The notes beneath the pieces were generated by a model, which worked only from the letters and a program-made list of their open reading frames with translations, did no database searches and was not told the DNA's origin. From Arthrobacter sp. NEB 688 (lineage in GTDB: Bacteria; Actinomycetota; Actinomycetes; Actinomycetales; Dermatophilaceae), in the NCBI RefSeq assembly GCF_013201035.1, contig NZ_CP053707.1, forward strand, positions 1,364,001 to 1,428,000: a DNA stretch of 64,000 nucleotides, read 5' to 3'. This document shows positions 60,856-64,000 of the stretch, one piece after another. Position numbers and translations under genes: made by a program. Position 1 is the first letter of the stretch. Every line of letters begins with the position of its first letter.

Positions 60856-61760
60856 CGCCGGCCGGGACCTCGCGCGACCGCGTCACCCTCAGCGGGGTGC
60901 GCGGGCGCGGCTTCCACGGTGTCTTCGAGCACGAGAAGCGCGAGGGGCAGGAGTTCGTCGTCGACGTCGAGATCGCCGTCGACCTCGCGCCGGCCGGTCG
61001 CACCGACGACCTCGTCGACACCGTCAACTACGGCGAGATCGGGGCCGCGGCGCTCGCGCGCATCGAGGGCGAGCCCTTCGACCTCATCGAGCGCCTGGCC
61101 GAGGTCATCGCCGAGGACGCGTTGCAGCACACCGCGGTCGACGAGGTCGTCGTCACGGTCCACAAGCCGCAGGCCCCGGTGGGCGTCCCGTTCGGGGACG
61201 TCACCGTCCGGGTCGTCCGCCACCGCGAGCCGGTGCCCGTCGTCGTCGCGGTCGGGGCCAACCTGCCGCACGGGTCGAGCTCGCCGGCCGACACGGTGCG
61301 CTCGGCGCTCGAGGCGCTGGCGCACCATCCCGCCGTCCACGGCCTGCGCGCCTCGGGCGTCGTCGGCACCGACCCCGTCGGGGGTCCTGAGCAGCCGCGC
61401 TACGCCAACGCCGTCGCGACGCTGCGCACCTCACTCTCGCCGTCGTCCCTCCTGCGCGAGCTGCACCGGCTCGAGGCCGCCTTCGACCGGGTGCGCGAGG
61501 TCCGCTGGGGCGCGCGCACGCTCGACCTCGACCTCGTCCAGTACGGCGACCCGGCCGACGGCACCGACGTCGTCTCGGACCGGCCGCACCTGCTGCTGCC
61601 CCACCCGCGGGCGCACGAGCGCGGCTTCGTCCTCGCGCCCTGGCACGACGTCGACCCCGACGCGGTGCTGCGCCACGAGGGCGCCGTCGCCGCCGTGGCC
61701 GACCTCCTCGCGGGCGTGGACACCACCGACATCACGCCGCTGCCCGAGGAGACCCCGTGA
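60852..61760 (+). CDS. folBK: Bifunctional dihydroneopterin aldolase / hydroxymethyldihydropterin pyrophosphokinase (FolB-FolK fusion)
   Basis: A 302-residue fusion. Residues about 8-125 are FolB, with GFHGVFEHEKREGQEF, Tyr in TVNYGEIG and the catalytic Lys in VHKPQAPVG. Residues about 130-290 are FolK, starting VVVAVGANL and containing the HPPK signature WGARTLDLDLVQYGD and LLLPHPRAHERGFVLAPW. The frame is continuous with no linker stop. It performs two consecutive steps: dihydroneopterin to hydroxymethyldihydropterin, then its diphosphorylation for FolP. GTG start overlaps folP. Confidence 0.95.
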   Translation: MTPAGTSRDRVTLSGVRGRGFHGVFEHEKREGQEFVVDVEIAVDLAPAGRTDDLVDTVNYGEIGAAALARIEGEPFDLIERLAEVIAEDALQHTAVDEVVVTVHKPQAPVGVPFGDVTVRVVRHREPVPVVVAVGANLPHGSSSPADTVRSALEALAHHPAVHGLRASGVVGTDPVGGPEQPRYANAVATLRTSLSPSSLLRELHRLEAAFDRVREVRWGARTLDLDLVQYGDPADGTDVVSDRPHLLLPHPRAHERGFVLAPWHDVDPDAVLRHEGAVAAVADLLAGVDTTDITPLPEETP

Positions 61761-62251
61761 CCCACCACGGCATCCGCGCCCAGGCGCTGCTCCTCGTCGC
61801 GCTCGTCACGGCGGTGCTCGGCTGGCTCGTGGCCTTCGTCGTCACCCGGGACGGGACGCTGCTGCAGCGCCCCCCGTGGGCGGCGGGCGTCCTGCTCGTC
61901 GTCATGGGCGGGCTCGTGCTGTGGCTCGCCCGCCCCGTGCGCCGGCACCTGCGCAGCGGCCGCCGCACCTCCGTCGAGGGGCTTCGTGCGGCGCGCACGG
62001 TCGTGCTCGCGCAGGCCGCCGCGCTCACCGGGGCCGCGGCCTCGGGCTGGTACCTCGGGCAGCTGGCCAGCCTCCTCGGCGACCTCTCGCTCGTCGCCAA
62101 CCGCGACCGGCTGCTCGTCTTCGGGCTGATGCTCCTCGCGTCGGTGCTGCTCGCCGTCGCCGGGATGGTCGCGCAGGCCTGGTGCCGCATCGACCGCGAC
62201 GACGACGAGGACCGGCCCGGGCGCGCGGACGAGGCCGCACCCCGCCCCTGA
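61757..62251 (+). CDS. DUF3180 membrane protein
   Basis: A 164-residue protein with four membrane helices in two pairs (about residues 9-30, 42-60, 78-100, 120-142) and a charged C terminus rich in Asp/Glu/Arg. It belongs to the DUF3180 family that follows folK in many actinobacteria. The function is unknown. GTG at 61757 overlaps the folB-folK stop. It is the last gene of the operon and is followed by the hairpin repeats. Confidence 0.9.
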   Translation: MTHHGIRAQALLLVALVTAVLGWLVAFVVTRDGTLLQRPPWAAGVLLVVMGGLVLWLARPVRRHLRSGRRTSVEGLRAARTVVLAQAAALTGAAASGWYLGQLASLLGDLSLVANRDRLLVFGLMLLASVLLAVAGMVAQAWCRIDRDDDEDRPGRADEAAPRP

Positions 62252-62275
62252 CCCGCCCGGATAGGGCGCCGGAGC

Positions 62276-62489
62276 GTGCACGAACTGACGGATGTGTCGA
62301 TTCCTGCACACCCCCTGACGGCTGACCGTGCATCAATCGTCGAAAGCGACGATTGATGCACGCCCGGGTGCTCCGGGTGCTGGAGGGGTGCGTGCACGAA
62401 TCGTCGAAAGCGTCGACTGATGCACGCCCGGGTGCTCCGGGTGCTGGAGAGGTGCGTGCACGAATCGTCGAAAGCGACGATTGATGCAC
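62276..62489. repeat. Array of three 64-base hairpin repeats plus a degenerate unit
   Basis: Units start at 62328, 62392 and 62456, exactly 64 bases apart. Each begins with a 34-base hairpin: GTGCATCAATCGTCG, loop AAAG, then the complementary arm. The stem is perfect over 15 bases in unit 1, has one mismatch near the base in unit 3, and several in unit 2. The 30 bases between hairpins (starting GCCCGGGTGCTCCGGG) are nearly the same in both gaps. A degenerate relative lies at 62276-62309. The array lies between convergent operons and may end transcription from both. Confidence 0.9.
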
Positions 62490-62521
62490 GCCCGGGTGAC
62501 CGGTCCGGAGCGTGCCGGCGG

Positions 62522-63709
62522 CTACTTGTCGACGTCGCCGACGACGAAGAACATCGAGCCGAGCACGGCGACCATGTCGGCGACGAGGCAGCCGGGCAGC
62601 ACCTCGGTCAACACCTGGACGTTGTTGAACGACGCCGAGCGCAGCTTGAGTCGCCACGGCGTCTTCTCGCCGCGCGAGACGAGGTGGTACCCGTTGAGCC
62701 CCAACGGGTTCTCGGTCGCGGTGTAGCGCTCGCCCTCGGGCACCTTGAGCACCTTCGGCAGCCGCTGGTTGACCGGCCCGGGGGGCAGCGTCCGCAGGCG
62801 GTCCAGGCAGGCGTCGGCGAGGTCGAGGCTGACGTGCACCTGCTCGAGCAGAACCTCTAGCCGGGCGAGGCAGTCGCCCTCGGTGCGGGTGACGACGCGG
62901 CCGGGGCCGCCGGGGCCGAAGAGCTCGGCGTACGCGAGGTACGGGTCGTCGCGCCGCAGGTCGAGGTCGACACCGCTGGCGCGGGCGATCGGGCCGGAGA
63001 CGCCGTACGCGAGGACCGTCGCGGGGTCGAGCACCCCGACGCCGCGGGTGCGGGCGAGGAGGATCTCGTTGCCGACGAGCAGCGACTCGAGCTCGGGCAG
63101 GCGGCGGCGCACGGCATCCACGGCGTCGCCGACCCGCCCGAGCCACCCCGCGGGCACGTCCTCCTTGAGGCCGCCGACGCGGTTGAACATGTAGTGCATC
63201 CGGCCGCCGGAGGCCTCCTCCATGACGGCCTGCAGCTCCTCGCGCTCGCGGAACGCGTAGAACACCGGCGTGATGGCGCCGAGCTCCAGGGGGTAGGAGC
63301 CGAGGAACATCAGGTGGTTGAGCACCCGGTTGAGCTCGGCGAGGAGCGTGCGGAGCCAGACGGCGCGCTCGGGCACCTCCATCCCGAGCATCGCCTCGAC
63401 GCCGAGCACGACTCCGAGCTCGTTGGAGAAGGCCGAGAGCCAGTCGTGGCGGTTGGCGAGGACGGTGATCTGCCGGTAGTCGCGCACCTCGAAGAGCTTC
63501 TCGGCGCCCCGGTGCATGTAGCCGACGACCGGTTCGGCGGCGACGATGCGCTCGCCGTCGAGGACGACCTTGAGCCGGAGCACGCCGTGCGTCGCCGGGT
63601 GCTGCGGGCCGATGTTGAGGACCATGTCGGCCGTGGCGAGCCCGCCGGCCCCGACGGCGACGTCGAGGGCACGGGGCGCGTGCGGCTCGGTGGGGGCGTC
63701 GTGGCTCAC
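62522..63709 (-). CDS. NADH-quinone oxidoreductase subunit D-like protein (stand-alone NuoD paralogue)
   Basis: A 395-residue member of the complex I 49-kDa family. The N-terminal motif [15 protein letters not shown] has the quinone-site His (His41), and the HRG motif with the Arg that is methylated in mitochondria is present (MHRGAEKL, Arg67). At the position of the quinone-binding Tyr there is Trp90 ([10 protein letters not shown]), which is unusual. No other nuo gene is in the window. GTG at 63709 is chosen; an in-frame start at 63742 would overlap the gene upstream. From memory, similar stand-alone genes occur in Streptomyces. Whether it enters complex I is unknown. Confidence 0.9.
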   Translation of the reverse strand: MSHDAPTEPHAPRALDVAVGAGGLATADMVLNIGPQHPATHGVLRLKVVLDGERIVAAEPVVGYMHRGAEKLFEVRDYRQITVLANRHDWLSAFSNELGVVLGVEAMLGMEVPERAVWLRTLLAELNRVLNHLMFLGSYPLELGAITPVFYAFREREELQAVMEEASGGRMHYMFNRVGGLKEDVPAGWLGRVGDAVDAVRRRLPELESLLVGNEILLARTRGVGVLDPATVLAYGVSGPIARASGVDLDLRRDDPYLAYAELFGPGGPGRVVTRTEGDCLARLEVLLEQVHVSLDLADACLDRLRTLPPGPVNQRLPKVLKVPEGERYTATENPLGLNGYHLVSRGEKTPWRLKLRSASFNNVQVLTEVLPGCLVADMVAVLGSMFFVVGDVDK

Positions 63710-63738
63710 GCGGCCAGTCTGCCGCACGGCCCGCGAGG

Positions 63739-64000
63739 TCACCCGGGGCGCACGCGGGCGAGGACCCAGCGGAACCCGCCGAGGCCGGCCGGGTCGGTGA
63801 GCGCGGTGAGCGCCGAGGTGTCCGCCAGCGCCGCGAGGTAGCCCGCGGGGTCGGTACGGGCGAGGGCGTGGTCGGGCAGGCCGGTGCGGCCGAGCAGCCG
63901 GTGCAGGGCCTCGCGCTGCGTCGTCAGCTCGTCGTGCCGCAGCGAGTCGACGGCGACGTGGGCGGTGAGGTCGCGGGAGCCGTCGGGCAGCGGGTCGACG
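63739..64000 (-). CDS. C-terminal end of a MidA-like (NDUFAF7 family) SAM-dependent methyltransferase, truncated by window edge
   Basis: An open frame enters from the right edge on the minus strand and stops at 63739-63741, giving 86 visible residues. It includes [20 protein letters not shown], which resembles the DITAHVDF-type motif of the MidA family, then [20 protein letters not shown] and the ending [15 protein letters not shown]. MidA/NDUFAF7 enzymes methylate an Arg of complex I subunit NDUFS2/NuoD. It lies 29 bases upstream of the NuoD-like gene on the same strand, so the two are probably co-transcribed. The catalytic domain is outside the window, so this is tentative. Confidence 0.55.
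   Translation of the reverse strand, partial: VDPLPDGSRDLTAHVAVDSLRHDELTTQREALHRLLGRTGLPDHALARTDPAGYLAALADTSALTALTDPAGLGGFRWVLARVRPG

Noticed and set aside
62328-62489. Possible CRISPR array
   Set aside because: Only three units are present, the repeats are long hairpins, and the sequences between them are the same in each gap instead of being unique spacers. No cas genes are near.

Overview
The window is very GC-rich, densely packed chromosomal DNA with many GTG starts, frequent GTGA/ATGA stop-start overlaps, and a gene content that points to an actinobacterium of the order Micrococcales (Intrasporangiaceae-like is my best guess, not proven). Supporting signs are a maleylpyruvate isomerase-family enzyme of the type that depends on mycothiol, a fused FolB-FolK, a minimal actinobacterial Tad pilus cluster, a BldG-like STAS protein beside a proton pyrophosphatase, and a SCP2/DUF3180/DUF427 complement. 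I see no insertion sequence, phage, CRISPR array or rRNA. There is one tRNA (Thr, CGT).

Layout. 1-3.8 kb: Tad (Flp-type) pilus cluster (end of an ssd/CpaE-like gene, tadA, tadB, tadC, a tiny Flp-like pilin, two TadE-like proteins). 3.9-11.4 kb: a LapA-like coiled-coil membrane protein, an MrfA-type helicase, a BldG-like anti-anti-sigma factor, a K+-independent H+-pyrophosphatase and a methyltransferase. 11.7-15.8 kb: a secreted Ala/Thr/Pro repeat protein, an APH-like kinase, an OmpR-type two-component system with an acidic membrane-anchored partner. 16-20.4 kb: an autoregulated TetR gene driving a heterodimeric ABC exporter. 20.3-29 kb: a surface-polysaccharide locus with two acyltransferase/SGNH proteins, a hyaluronan-synthase-like glycosyltransferase, a small membrane protein and a divergent glycosyltransferase carrying what looks like a dead GGDEF domain.

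29-38 kb: a sodium:solute symporter with a small partner, dienelactone hydrolase, mycothiol-family enzyme, extradiol dioxygenase, a DesK/LuxR-type two-component system divergent from an ABC transporter. 38-42 kb: topA, SCP2 protein, glyoxalase-fold protein. 42-48 kb: TipAL-like regulator, two secreted proteins, a second LuxR-type two-component system, tmk and holB. 48-49.6 kb: a small type VII secretion-like gene set with no secretion machinery. 49.7-64 kb: secreted peptidase, tRNA-Thr, DUF427, ppa, dacB, a zincin, tilS, hpt, ftsH, folE-folP-folBK, DUF3180, a three-unit hairpin repeat, then a stand-alone NuoD-like gene preceded by the end of a MidA-like methyltransferase gene.

How the genes work together. 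ppa and hppA both consume pyrophosphate. The ppa-to-DUF3180 block is, from memory, syntenic with other actinobacteria and joins cell-wall, tRNA, purine-salvage, proteolysis and folate functions. The 20-29 kb locus looks like synthesis and acylation of a surface polysaccharide. A recurrent feature is a -10-like hexamer ending 6-8 bases before an ATG/GTG with no Shine-Dalgarno sequence, which I read as leaderless transcription at about twelve genes. The most interesting signals are the nearly perfect 1,064-bp duplicated block inside the two acyltransferases, the glycosyltransferase with the degenerate GGDEF-like domain, the NuoD-like protein with Trp at the quinone-binding Tyr position next to a putative MidA, and two families of palindromic repeats.
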